From Sabellastarte sp. h YS-2021 (Eukaryota; Annelida; Polychaeta; Sabellida; Sabellidae): a DNA stretch of 64,000 bases. This document shows, one piece after another, positions 53,490 to 63,076 of this stretch (position 1 is the stretch's first letter; each line of letters opens with the position of its first letter). The translations under genes and the position numbers were made by a program. The stretch lies in contig OZ024938.1 in the NCBI GenBank assembly GCA_964017235.1, forward strand, positions 56,969,816 to 57,033,815, given 5' to 3'. Below the pieces are notes generated by a model, which saw only the letters and a program-made list of their open reading frames with translations, searched no databases and had not been told where the DNA came from.

Positions 53490-55320
53490 AGAAAAGTAGA
53501 AGAAATTTTAACAATACACATTCTCTGGTCGTTTTCATCGAAAATCACGGATTTATAGGTTCTGGGTGTATGTACTATTTCCTTAAGTTACTTCTTAAAT
53601 TATTGACTTGGTTTTATCTTAGATGCATAACTGATCATGATGTTCTCACCTGAAATCTATTAGGCACCTACAAACTAACAGCTATTCTAGTTGAGGTCTC
53701 TCAGGTGCAGTTTCGAGTAATAAATTTTGTCTTTCAAGGAATTTAAGTTTTGGGTGTGTTAATTTGCATGTGTTCATCTGTGTTGATAAGTCCAAAAGTA
53801 AAGAATGCATCTTTATGAAAATATGTAGGACAAGATCAGGAATTATCCCAGAAGCCCTGAGCTTTACAGTTGATGTCTTCTTGATTATGTGATAAACTTG
53901 TTTCAAATGGTCTGCAGTCGCTGACTGAAGAAAGGGATGTATTATGTTTGTCGGTAATCTTTGGCAAGCAGTTCATGCTTGGTAACAACTGTTACATTAC
54001 CATTTCTTAACAGTTATTTTACCACTAAAAGGCAGGTGGGTTGAATCTTGACAATCTTTTGCAAATTTTCTTGATAGACAACTTATTCTAGAGTTCAATC
54101 AAGTAACATGATCTGAAGAATTTGTGCTTAGCATTCAAGGCTTAGCATTCTGGCTAATTATTAAATTGTAAGATCCTGCCATTGTGGTTCAGTCAATATA
54201 TTATGTGACTCTTGCTCAATTTGGGCTCTGTTGCACTTTCCAAACCATTCCCAAGGTATTCCTGACTTATGTCAAAAGACAAAACTTACTCTATCCACAA
54301 TATAAATTGATAAAGGCTATCCTCCCCATACTTGTATGAATCCAATGTGCATTCTATTGGATTCTAGTTATCTCTTCACCCACAATTTATCCCTGAATCT
54401 TTAATATTCAGGAGTCTACTTTCAATCATTTTTTTTTGTTGTAAACATTTTTCACAATTCTGGACACAAGACCCTCTCACAACATGCATGTTTTACCTCA
54501 CTTTGGAGGAATTTCCTCTCTGCAATAGAATACATACACATATACATCAAAGCCTCTGTTACCCACACGTTCTGTCATCCCAACACCATGTAATTGAAGA
54601 TTTTCACAAGACATTCATTTGAGCTACTTTAGCCAATGATATACTGATGCTTCGCAGTGACATTTAAATTCCTTTATATTTTTTCTTCAATAAAAACTGA
54701 TTTCAAAGTTTTTCTGAACAGAAATTTTTAACTGAAGTTCCTGCAATACTATTCTGTGCTATTCAAATACTTTAAATCTGTCCAAATAAGGCTAACAAAG
54801 GTTCTGTAGTATAAATATATGTATCTTAACTAGTGACTTACTTGGACTTCTTTATGTTGTTTTATATGCTTTAGATGATGGCAACCTGGGCAGTCTTAGA
54901 CCTGCCTATTTTAGCTGTACAAGTTGTCCTAGTAAAACAAACCAATCTGCATGTGTACAGCAACTATCATTAGAGAGATCTTCAATGTTACCATGAAAAT
55001 ATTTTTTCCAAATATTAATATAAGGATGGGAGAAATTTGCAAACATATTGCGCAAACCTTTGGACAGGCATTTCTAAGATTTCTTCATTTCAACCAAAAC
55101 TGATAATCACCACTTTACAAAGCACAGTAAAAGCCTTACTGATTTGACTTTTTAAATGGACTTAGCATTTATAACTTGCGCTTATGTTGTGCATATTTCA
55201 ATCAAAATAAATACAATTTTGGTTTGTAAAACGCATGAAAATAAGGATTTTGTGGTCAAATCATGCTAAGTTACATCTGAGTAGTACACACACTTGGCCA
55301 ATCACAGTGTATCAGCAAGG
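53490..55320. other. Intergenic DNA, nothing recognised
   Basis: About 1.8 kb of AT-rich sequence. I see no coding region with domain similarity, no tRNA or rRNA, and no repeat I can place. It may hold old TE fragments too decayed to recognise by eye. Confidence 0.5.
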
Positions 55321-55324
55321 AAAC

Positions 55325-55385
55325 TAGGCCAGAGCAAAGACTTGAACCGAGAACTGACAGGTGCATTACCACAACATAATCTTTA
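55325..55385 (-). mobile_element. SINE tRNA-like head
   Basis: On the minus strand it reads ATTATGTTGTGGTAATGCAC (A-box region) followed by TCGGTTCAAGTCT (B box, 55338-55350). Spacing is tRNA-like but there is no proper acceptor stem. The body next to it differs from the 52779 family, so it may be a second family or a very decayed copy. Confidence 0.55.
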
Positions 55386-55465
55386 ATCATGTCTTTTTTT
55401 CTAGCCAGTAGGTTTATATTAGTTATGATGCAATGGGTAGTCAGAACAGAGATCAAACAGGTGCA

Positions 55466-55558
55466 TATAGTTGGTTAAGGTTCTGTTCTGTAAACTGTCA
55501 ACCAACAGCAAGCAACTGCAAGTATGTTATCACAGCACTACCACTACACAATATAACC
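55466..55558 (-). mobile_element. SINE fragment with internal deletion of the B box
   Basis: Plus-strand AGTTGGTTAAGGTTCTGTTC, CTGTAAACTGTC, AGCAACTGCAAGTATGTTAT and CACTACCAC match the reverse complement of the SINE at 52779 in order. The segment between body and A box, including the B box, is missing. It therefore could not be transcribed by Pol III. Confidence 0.65.
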
Positions 55559-55688
55559 CATGCATCCCAAGTAGGTTCACATTAACCAAGTACAGGGCAA
55601 CTTTTGCATATAATCATAGGCTCTCAACCCTATGTGGGTTTAACTCCCAAAAATGCAAATTTAATAAGATTAATTTTATAAGTTCGGG

Positions 55689-55842
55689 GCAGACCAGCTC
55701 GCCAAATGACAGAAAAAGTCATCCTGTGTTTCCACCAGCTGTCCGGTTCCACTGTGCATTCGCCAGGTGGCACATCATACTTCCTTCCTGTCTAGACAGT
55801 GATGTCATAGCATCTTTTTTGTTGTCTAAACCTATTAAGACC
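55689..55842 (+). repeat. DIRS inverted terminal repeat, 3' side (left in window)
   Basis: Matches the reverse complement of 62008-62155. Over the ungapped core from GCCAAATGACAG (55701) to CATCATACTTCC I count 68 of 84 identities. Homology continues through CAGACAG/TAGACAG and ATGTCATAGCATCTTTTT. Confidence 0.8.
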
Positions 55843-55881
55843 CTAATATGCTGATAGTGAGGCCATTTGAGAGGGCCTTGC

Positions 55882-55928
55882 CTGTCCATTGGATATTATT
55901 ACATTATTGCATCCTATCCAATGGACAG
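55882..55928. repeat. Probable DIRS internal complementary region (14-bp hairpin)
   Basis: Perfect arms CTGTCCATTGGATA (55882-55895) and TATCCAATGGACAG (55915-55928) with a 19-nt loop. The right part, GCATCCTATCCAATGGACAG, nearly repeats the outer edge of the far terminus (ACATCCTATCAAATGGACAA on the minus strand at 62159-62184). In DIRS elements such a region mirrors the outer ends of both termini and is thought to template their completion through a circular intermediate. Confidence 0.7.
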
Positions 55929-56268
55929 TCACTAAATAACTACCGCTTGGTCGGCGGGTAAGTTACTGGGGACTTAAGCGAACTCATAATGATAACAGAA
56001 CTTTCCTCTGGCCTAGGTTGACTTAGAATCAGTAAACCTGTAGGCCTATGGCCAGCTTCCAGTACCCGGTTGCCGGGGCTATACCGACATTGCCCCCCAT
56101 TCATTTTTACAGACCTACTCTGAGGTAGGAGAAGAGAGAAATGAGTTCAGTCCCAGAAGGCAAATAAACCTCCAAAGGGAAGCATGTCTCAGTTTTTATA
56201 TTTTATTTTTTTAATTTCATAAACTATTTACACTATGTACATATATACAAATCTCCTCAATATCAGGG

Positions 56269-57233
56269 CTATTTGTGGATCTGCTGAGCAGCCACTACTG
56301 AGACCAAGTGAAAAATATCTGAATTAGCCCAAGCCACATTTTTCAAATAGAACTGGGTGAAGGTGTTATGTGACTTCCAGTGGCAGGCTGATAAGATTTG
56401 TTCTTAGGAGGCCTGGAAGGCCTTAGAAACAGCAAAGGCCCTGATATTATGCGCTTTAACCTGATGTAAGGTGAGGGCCTCCTGATCACAAAGCTCATAG
56501 CATAGGATCAGTCTGTCCTTGTCAAAACCTTTCTTAAAGGAGACAAAGACTAACTCCTTGTTTTGCCTAAGGTCTGAGGTCCTGTCCAAATAGTAGTGCA
56601 GTGCTCTGACCAGACATAGGGACCTATCAGACTTGAGGGACTTATCCAGAGTTGGGGCCAGGGCTGGTATAACCACTGGGGCCACACTGTCTCGACCCTC
56701 CTTGTCAAGCTGGTTCTTGGAAAGAAAGCTGGGTGCTGGGAACAAAGACACCATTGACAAGGCTGACTGGTGTCTGATGTTGTTGTTTTGCCAAGCATGG
56801 ATCTCATTCCTGCGAATGTCCAACCCCAGGGCCAAGAGGAAAACAGTCTTGAAGGTCAAATGCTTCAAAGATGCCTCTTCCATCGGTTCGAATATACAAG
56901 GTGATGCCCCTCTGGCCCTAAGGTCTGTCTGTGGAAACTGTCAAAGAGACAAGTGAGATTCTCATCTTTGCTGACATTTACGGGCGAATTAACCAGTTTG
57001 TCAACAATGGCTGATCTGTACCCATCCATGGTACAGATCCTGGAACAGGTACAGAAGTCAGCTATTGAGTTTACACAGTCCACCTGATTACTGAGACACC
57101 ACTTTGTAAAAATGGTCCCATTTGCCTCATAAACTGATCTGGTTGATCCTCTTTGAGAAGCCTCAATTCATGCTGAAACTGCCTCAGAGAAGCCCTGCTC
57201 CTTGATTACTGAGTCTCAAGGAGCCATGCATGC
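56269..57233 (-). pseudogene. DIRS tyrosine recombinase (integrase), decayed
   Basis: Remnant of the enzyme that would integrate the circular DIRS cDNA. The N-terminal core-binding region is visible (RGSTRSVYEANG, then DGYRSAIVDKL). The catalytic domain begins at LKHLTFKTVFLLAL, with the first arginine in RRNEIHAW. The HxxR box is AHNIR (56440-56454), the His/Trp position CHWK, and the nucleophilic tyrosine is in QFYLK (codon 56347-56349). The reading frame ends AAQQIHK at 56269. Damage: an in-frame TGA near 57195 where arginine is expected, a frame change near 56890, an apparent deletion of about 14 residues between FDKD and RLILCYE compared with the family as I know it, and a TAA after KAFQAS. 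All catalytic positions survive, but no continuous protein is possible. It follows the RT/RNase H region directly on the same strand. Confidence 0.85.
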
Positions 57234-57239
57234 AGATTT

Positions 57240-58990
57240 AGGTTTGACAGATTCCTGTGTGGAATCTAACTGAATGGGTGAGTGAGCAGATCTGGCATGT
57301 TGGACAAGCACCATAGTATCTGGCTGAACATGGTCACTAGATCCCAGGGCATGTTAGGCTACCCCAGAACAATCAGAATGATTCTCATGGGTAGTCCTGT
57401 AACTTCTCCACCACTTTGCCCAAGATGGCTACCGGTGGGAAGGCATATGGGGGCCAGGCCAGGGGGTCCTGGACTGGTGACTGAACTGGTGACACCAATT
57501 GAGCCAGTTTGTTGTTGAACCTTGTTGCAAAAGGTCTAAGACTGGTGCCACCTATTGCATATTGCTTGGAAGATCTCTGGGAGGGGAGATCACTCTGAAT
57601 GGTTTAGCCTAGCCAGGATAGCTTGAATGCTACCACATTCAGCCAACCTGGAATGTGTCGGGCTTTGAGAGTAACCTATTTTCTGGAACACCAAGTCAGG
57701 ATTCTCCACAGAAGAGCACACAGACGGCCCGATTTCATCCCGTCTTCTCTGTTTATGTAAGCAACCACTATGGTGTTGTCTATGGCTATAAGAACTATGT
57801 TATTCTAGCAGAGACCTTGAAGAGGGCCAAAAAGGATGCCTTTAGTTCCTGGAAATTTATGTGTAGCTTGCTTTCTGGAAGGCAAAAGGGTCTCCTTGCC
57901 CCACCCATATCTTGATGCACCTATAAAGATCTGCAGAGCATGTTTTAGTGGATGCAATGACCTTGAAGCACATTGCTTTCCTCAAGCCACCATTTCAGAT
58001 AAGGGTGGAGGGAACAGGGAATGGTTATCACCTTGTCTAGACACTCTGAAACCCTCCAGTTGTTTTTAGGTGCCACTGTATTGGCCTCTTATGGAATCGA
58101 CCAAGGTGGACCTATTTTCTGTGACTATTTTATGTGAACAGCCCTATGAGGGACATAAGTTGCCGGACTGGATCGGACCTCACCCTCTTTCAGGTCAAAC
58201 TGGTAACCTACAAAGTCAAAAACTTGTTCTGGGTCCAGTTATGATTTCTCCCTGTTCACTAGCCAACCTGGATCTTGACAAATAGCTACTAGTTTGTGTA
58301 TGCTAGAGACAGGTTTGGTGGGATCTGGAACAGGCCAACCAGTCGTCTAGGTATTGGTGGATCCTAATACCCTTCAGAAAAGCCTTCAGTGTGACCTCCT
58401 TGGCCACTATAGTGAACTCCATTTGTGTTGTAGACGGACCAATTGGAAGTGCTTTGAACAGGTATGTTTGCCCCTGTGCATGAAATCTTAGGTACTTCTT
58501 GGACTTCTTGGAAATTGGTATGTGGAAGTAGTCGTCCTTAAAGTCTATGGACATTATCAACTCTCCTGTATGGAGGGAGGTCCTTAATGTTTCTGGAGTC
58601 TCCATTTTGAATTTTTCTTCCATGAGGATTGTTGAGGTTGTTGAGATCTGATTGATTGGTTTTGCCACCCAAAATAGTCGGTTCTACAACCCCCAGAGAT
58701 TCTTGATTTTTTTTACTAACTCTACTGTATTTTGGTTCATCAGCTGATGTAATGCCTTTATCAGGTTGAGGTTCCTGTGAGGATTGACAATAGCAGCTTA
58801 TGATGGTCGGTAACCTTGTCAGGTTTGGTCCGGTTTGGTTTTCTATAGGCAGAATTTGTGCAACAGTTTGGATATTTGGTGCATGCTCGACAGAACACAA
58901 CTGATCGACACAGGAAATATTGTTCAGATATTTTAATAACTGATGTCTTACAACACCCAGACTTATGAATTTCTTTTGTGGCTGCCCTTG
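57240..58990 (-). pseudogene. DIRS reverse transcriptase / RNase H, decayed
   Basis: The N-terminal part carries a Cys-rich motif (FCRACTKYPNCC, near 58870-58900) in the position I associate with DIRS polymerase reading frames. The RT palm follows: FKMETPETLRTSL, then KDDYFHIPI, FKALPIGPST, and the catalytic YLDDWL (58339-58353). VFDFVGYQFDL lies downstream. RNase H is marked by FQELKASFLAL, DNTIVVAYIN (57757-57786) and ARHIPGWLNVVA, and the tail of the region by FATRFNNKLAQ and AFPPVAILGKVVEKLQ. Several stops and at least one frame change break it. The family normally has Ala in KDAYFHIPI, so KDDY is a substitution. It lies between gag (upstream) and the recombinase (downstream). Confidence 0.85.
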
Positions 58991-59007
58991 CATTTACACA
59001 GCAATTG

Positions 59008-60435
59008 TCATTTATATGACGACTGACCCTTGACCAAACGTGATGCATATTTGTTGGGTTGATGACCACCTTTTTTCTTGCTGAAACATCCCAATGTCTT
59101 CCAGGCCGGTAAACTTTTGATCCTGCGTCTGTTTATCCGACCTCCTGTAAGGGTGATAGCAACTGTCCCTGCGACCACCAGACTGTGCATGAGACCAATC
59201 TTTGTCCTCAAACTTACTGTCCTCCTAAGCTTTCTTCAGTACAGAGTCTGGGAACAATGTAGGGAAGTCAAGTGGAGCTTGATGCAAAACAGCAAGTGTA
59301 TCCTGTTTCAAGCCAGACTTTAAATGAACCAACTAGGAATCCTGTTTCACTAATGTCACATTTACCATGGAAACAAAAGAAAAGTCAGAAAGATGTTTCA
59401 TGGCCTCTGCCAAACAATGTGTGATACTGGCATTAAAGTTCATCAGCTACTGAAGCCCTTCTGTAGCAGCTCTTACTTTACCAGCAGACTTTCCTTTGGT
59501 CTGTTTAGACTGTAACACTTTCAGCTATGACTGCATCCCCTGTTGCACTTTGCTGAGACACCTGCTGAGTCTGGCTGCCTGGTTACAGGTATAAGTTGAG
59601 TCATGTGCAGCCTTCTCCCACCTTCTGAGGCAGTCCTGCAATAGAGTGTATAGGTTTGTGCCACTGTAGTGAGTCCAGATGATCTTGCTATCCGACTATT
59701 TACTCTTTTCAACTTGGCTGAGTCACAATGCCAGACAACTGGTCCCTCTACAGACCCCTAGTGTCAGAATTTCTGGACGGGTATCCTTGCACAAGTGTAA
59801 GTTCAAACTGTCCATTTTCCTGCATAGCCAGTCGTCTGTAGGGAGATTAACACTAATCTTACCCACTGGCTGTTGTTTCACTGGACGCAGCTGAATCAAT
59901 GTCTGGTATATATGTTCAGCCCATGTATGACCACATAGTTTCTGTAGTTCCACTCTTCAGTAGAGGCCTGGTCGGCGTCGGTTACAGAAACTTCCTGGTC
60001 AAGATCCAACAATTCACCTTCCTCTGCCAGTGGGTTGGTCAGCTGCTGTTTAGTGGTGGTCGGTCGGTCAGCCGGTTGAGGTTCAAAAAAGGGCTGAGTG
60101 TTGTCAACAGCACAGGCTGGTGGGGGCTTGGCTGGAGAGATGACAACTGCCTGGAAAACAGCTCAGGCTGGTTGAAACTCTTGGATAAGAGCATTGCCTC
60201 CAATCTACTAAAATGCTCTGACGACAGGTCCATTGCCTCAAGCTTACTGTCTGTGGAGTGCTTATGAGACCTGGCACGTAATTTTTTTAACAGCCTTGCC
60301 CTTGTCTCTGGTCATAGATGAATCTGTCTTCTTGTCTTTCGTATTTCTGCTACTTGACTCTTCTGAACTCTTTGTCTTCTTGGTTTTCGCACCAGGGTAC
60401 TACTCGCCTCTCCTGAGTTCAAATCTTGTGTCTTT
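59008..60435 (-). pseudogene. DIRS gag, main part, decayed
   Basis: Begins at the LINE insertion with a Lys/Ser-rich stretch (AKTKKTKSSEESSS) and a one-base shift in an A7 run near 60283. It continues MDLSSEHFSRLEAMLLSKSF (60233 downwards). Further pieces in changing frames are GKISVNLPTDDWLCRKMDSL (59723-59953), NSRIARSSGL (59521-59712) and a basic C-terminus PAWKTLGCFSKKKGG ending KGQSSYK at 59008. The basic termini and the order of these blocks match DIRS gag as I know it. An in-frame stop also occurs near 60388. Gag would package the element RNA; here it cannot be translated whole. The N-terminal portion is separated by the nested LINE and lies at 61618-61904. Confidence 0.75.
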
Positions 60436-60442
60436 CATTATC
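60436..60442 (+). repeat. Target-site duplication of the nested LINE (left)
   Basis: CATTATC, repeated exactly at 61611-61617 on the other side of the LINE. Confidence 0.8.
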
Positions 60443-61457
60443 ATCAGCACACTCTCAAACCCTGTTGCCCTTCAGCAAGGGGTTCCCCAGGGCTCCGTCC
60501 TTGGTCAAATTCTTTTTTTCCCTTTACACCAACCCAATCAGCTCCATCATTCAATCCCACAGTAGCATCAATTACCATTTCTACGCCGATGACACTCAGC
60601 TATACATCTCACTCTCTCCACCAAATTTTTCTCACTCTGTACAAAAACTAAAAAAATGCCTAAACGACATCCAAAACTTCATGTTCACAAATAAACTAAA
60701 ACTCAACCCTGATAAAACCGAGTTCATTTTGATAGGTTCGAAAAACAACCGTAAACAACTCCTTCCTCACTTTCCAATCAATATTCTTGGTAATCAGGTC
60801 TCACCAGCACAAAGTGTCAAGAACCTCGGAGTGGTGTTTGACTCCAATTTCACTTTCTCCGACCATGTGTCACAGGTCATAAAGTCCACTAGAGCTCATG
60901 CAAGAGACCTCTACAGAATACGCCCCCTTCTAGACCTTAAAACATCAGTTCTTTTAGCCAATGCCTTGATCAGCAGCAGATTGGACTACTGCAATTCCCT
61001 GTTTCTATCACTCACAGACTTTGAGCTAAGAAGATTGCAACTAGTGCAAAACTCACTCTGCAGGGTTGTCACCCGTTCCTCAAAATTTTCTCACATCACC
61101 CCTCAACTGAAAAAACTCCATTGGCTTCCAGTTAGGTATAGGGTACAATTCAAAATAGGTCTCATTACATACAAAATCCTCAACCAAGGTCAGCCTGTTT
61201 ACCTAAGAGAACTAATCCACCCCTACACTTCCTTTACAAATACTAGACGAAGTACCCCTAAACTCAAGTTCCTTCATACCCCCACTTTCGACCGTAGAGT
61301 TCATAAATCAATTAAACACTTCTCAAATTCTTTTAGTCACTATGCCCCAGTTTTTTGGAACTCTCTCCCCTTCCAAATAAGAAACAGTCCCTCTGTCGCA
61401 TCTTTCAGGAAACACCTCAAAACCCACCTTTTCAACTCTAGCTTCCCAACTTAGTCT
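60443..61457 (+). pseudogene. LINE reverse transcriptase, C-terminal two-thirds, one frameshift
   Basis: Encodes the end of the ORF2 polymerase. GVPQGSVLG (RT motif B region) is in one frame up to about 60512. A T7 run at 60513-60519 seems to carry one extra T, after which the frame is open for over 300 codons. This part contains FYADDTQLY (catalytic YADD, codons from 60579), LKLNPDKTEFI, VKNLGVVFDSNFTFSDH and the thumb/C-terminal region typical of CR1/L2 elements: LKKLHWLPVRYRVQFKI, YAPVFWNSLPFQIR and FRKHLKTHLF. It ends at a TAG at 61455-61457. The endonuclease domain and N-terminal RT motifs are missing through 5' truncation, so it is not active. A jockey or Rex1-type assignment is possible; CR1/L2 fits best. 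Confidence 0.88.
60513..60519 (+). other. T7 run carrying the LINE frameshift
   Basis: Translation switches from the GVPQGSVLG frame to the FSLYTNPIS frame across this run. Removing a single T joins them, so slippage in the homopolymer is the simplest cause. A sequencing error is also possible. Confidence 0.75.
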
Positions 61458-61610
61458 CCTTCCCTCTCGGTCTCACCCACAAACCTGGTACACTGACCTT
61501 GAACGCCCCTCGACTCTCCTTACAAGAAATGATTTTTGTTAACTAGCGCATTGAGTTCCCCTTAGTGGGGAAGATATTGCGCCTGCAAAGCAGTAGATTA
61601 GATTAGATTA

Positions 61611-61617
61611 CATTATC
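61611..61617 (+). repeat. Target-site duplication of the nested LINE (right)
   Basis: CATTATC immediately after the GATTA tail, identical to 60436-60442. Confidence 0.8.
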
Positions 61618-61904
61618 CCCAGCACTGAAACTAAGGCTGGACCAACAAGGGTGCTCGACTCTTGTTGGATGGCTTTCTGATCATGTTTTTCCTTTTTCTT
61701 CTGATATGAGAGTGTTGCTAAATGTGATGTCTGGTCCTCAATTAAAATGTTACAATGCTGGTAGTCTTCATTTTTGATAGAGGGGTCAGTGCCCTTCCCT
61801 TTGTCTCTGCAATGAGCACAGTACACTTGGGTATCAAACCCGCCATTAAGTGTCCATAAACACCCTGTTTCTGACCAGGTGAAGCCACGATGATCTGTGA
61901 GTTG
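61618..61904 (-). pseudogene. DIRS gag, N-terminal part, cut off by the LINE
   Basis: A minus-strand frame open from 61904 down to the LINE edge. It has paired cysteines (CLW near 61860, CAHCRDKGKG, QHCNIL) that look like a zinc-binding module, followed by a Lys-rich segment (SYQKKKEKHDQ) and ESSTLVGPALVSVLGIM. The reading frame continues on the far side of the LINE after one copy of the 7-bp duplication is discounted. No convincing initiator ATG is visible upstream, so the true start is unknown. Confidence 0.7.
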
Positions 61905-62007
61905 TTAGAAACACTTTGGTGTAAATAATTAAGTTAAATTTATGCAATAATATGCCACCAAAATTCACTTGAAGAACTTGCATGAAAAAAAATGTTTGCG
62001 CAGTACA

Positions 62008-62155
62008 TGCGCCAAACGAAAAAGATGCTATGACATCACACTGTCTGGACAGGAAGTATGATGCACCACCTGGTGAATGCATAGTGGGTCCAGCCAGCCA
62101 GTGGAATAACTAGACGACTATTTCTGTCATTTGGCAAGCCAGTCTGTGCAGAGTG
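62008..62155 (-). repeat. DIRS inverted terminal repeat, 5' side (right in window)
   Basis: Reverse complement of the copy at 55689-55842 (68 of 84 in the ungapped core). Plus-strand markers are GATGCTATGACATCACA, GGAAGTATGATGCA and CTGTCATTTGGCAAGCC. Confidence 0.8.
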
Positions 62156-62158
62156 GAT

Positions 62159-62184
62159 TAGCAATTGTCCATTTGATAGGATGT
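62159..62184 (-). repeat. Outer edge of the 5' DIRS terminus, matching the internal complementary region
   Basis: Plus-strand TAGCAATTGTCCATTTGATA and GGATGT are the near reverse complement of 55909-55934. This match lies outside one terminus and inside the other, as expected for a DIRS internal complementary region. Confidence 0.65.
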
Positions 62185-62213
62185 ATTAACACAATAAAAG
62201 TGGTATTTATATC

Positions 62214-62252
62214 TCCTGTCCCAATATGACCCTGGTTGCTGAAAGGGACATA
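62214..62252 (+). repeat. Short dispersed repeat shared with the transposon-nested SINE
   Basis: CCTGTCCCAATATGACCCTG matches CCTGTCCTAATATGACCCTG at about 16389-16408 with one mismatch. Probably the 3' body of a SINE family; no head is visible here. Confidence 0.5.
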
Positions 62253-62454
62253 AAAGTTTTTGACCCAACTGAGATCAATAAAATGCAGCAGCAATGGATG
62301 GATGCAGTGGTCAAAGAAAAGGGTCAAACAAACTCTGATAAAAAATTCAAAAAAGCAAATATCCTTTTTCTCATTTCAAAATGAATTTGCTCAAGAATGT
62401 ACAATGATCAAAAAGTCTTACTTTAATGATAACAATTTATGCCCCTATGTATTT

Positions 62455-62586
62455 GTATTGCTCTTTAAAATGCCAACCAGTGGCAAGCAGCTACCTTCCC
62501 CTTACAGTCAGCTACCTTCCCCTTACAGTCAGGCCAGGATTGGAACTCTGATCTCAGAGTGTTACCACTGCCCTACCATGGTCCCC
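62455..62586 (-). mobile_element. tRNA-derived SINE, minus strand
   Basis: On the minus strand it starts GGGGAC (62581-62586), with A box TGGTAGGGCAGTGG (62566-62579) and B box CAGAGTTCCAATCCT (62536-62550). The body matches the SINE at 52779: plus-strand CCAACCAGTGGCAAGCAGCT corresponds to the reverse complement of its body. It contains a 21-bp tandem duplication at 62488-62529. The remainder of the body and the tail are too diverged to delimit. Confidence 0.75.
62488..62529 (+). repeat. 21-bp unit duplicated in tandem inside the SINE
   Basis: Two exact copies of a unit beginning CAGCTACCTTCCCC and ending TTACAGT (62488-62508 and 62509-62529). The other SINE copies in the window have only one, so it is a local duplication. 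Confidence 0.85.
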
Positions 62587-62589
62587 GTT

Positions 62590-63076
62590 TACTTACTTGA
62601 AGGCAAATTTTTAACCCACGTCCCAAAAGTGTGTGGTTAGCGTGTGACAAATACGAGACTGTGCTGCTAAACCCTGTGATTCTGGTGTGTCGAGAGAGAA
62701 CACTGAATAACAGTCACAATTTTCACTCTTCAAGATATATTAACATTAGGTGAACCATAACACTCAGGTAATCAGTCACTTGTAAAATATTACATAAACA
62801 GCATTACAATGAATGATTATTTATTTTTACATGAACAATCTATTACTTCAAGTTATCATGTTAATCATATATATTTAAATTACACATACAAATGACATTT
62901 TAAAGTGGACCAATGACCTATTAATAAAAAGCATAAACATAACAGCAGTTGCTTATTAGTGCTTACAGATAACACAAGAAATTCATGCCTTATTTCTAAT
63001 AAATAAACTTGCTCTAAATCTTACTTGATTCATAATGTAAATTTAAATAAAGAGTTGTTTTGATGAAAAAGATATT
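62590..63076. other. Intergenic DNA, nothing recognised
   Basis: About 490 bp of AT-rich sequence with no supported gene, RNA or repeat. Confidence 0.5.

Larger units (their letters stand above)
60443..61610 (+). mobile_element. 5'-truncated CR1/L2-group LINE inserted in the DIRS gag
   Basis: A 1168-bp non-LTR retrotransposon fragment flanked by CATTATC duplications. It starts in the middle of the reverse transcriptase (severe 5' truncation, usual for target-primed reverse transcription). It has a 3' UTR of about 150 bp and ends in a short GATTA repeat (61596-61610), as many CR1/L2-type elements end in a short tandem repeat. A diverged copy of the same 3' UTR lies at 53230-53388. The coding part is almost free of damage while the surrounding DIRS is riddled with stops, so this insertion is the younger event. 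Confidence 0.9.
55689..62185 (-). mobile_element. Decayed DIRS-type tyrosine-recombinase retrotransposon
   Basis: On the minus strand, gag, reverse transcriptase/RNase H and tyrosine recombinase remnants occur in the DIRS order, between two inverted copies of a sequence (55689-55842 and 62008-62155). These are interpreted as the inverted terminal repeats typical of DIRS. A hairpin-forming region at 55882-55928 inside the 3' repeat repeats the outer edge of the other terminus (62159-62184), as the DIRS internal complementary region does. Total span is about 6.5 kb, or about 5.3 kb without the nested LINE. Every gene has stops or frameshifts, so the element is dead. DIRS elements use a tyrosine recombinase rather than a DDE integrase and make no target-site duplication, so exact ends cannot be set from flanks. 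Confidence 0.85.

Noticed and set aside
53682..53906. 74-codon minus-strand frame in the flank
   Set aside because: No domain, no homologue I recognise and no exon-like context.
55471..55854. 127-codon plus-strand frame
   Set aside because: It runs through a SINE fragment and the DIRS terminal repeat; no domain.
56633..58285. Several plus-strand frames of 70-107 codons
   Set aside because: They lie antisense to the DIRS recombinase and RT/RNase H remnants and show no family resemblance.
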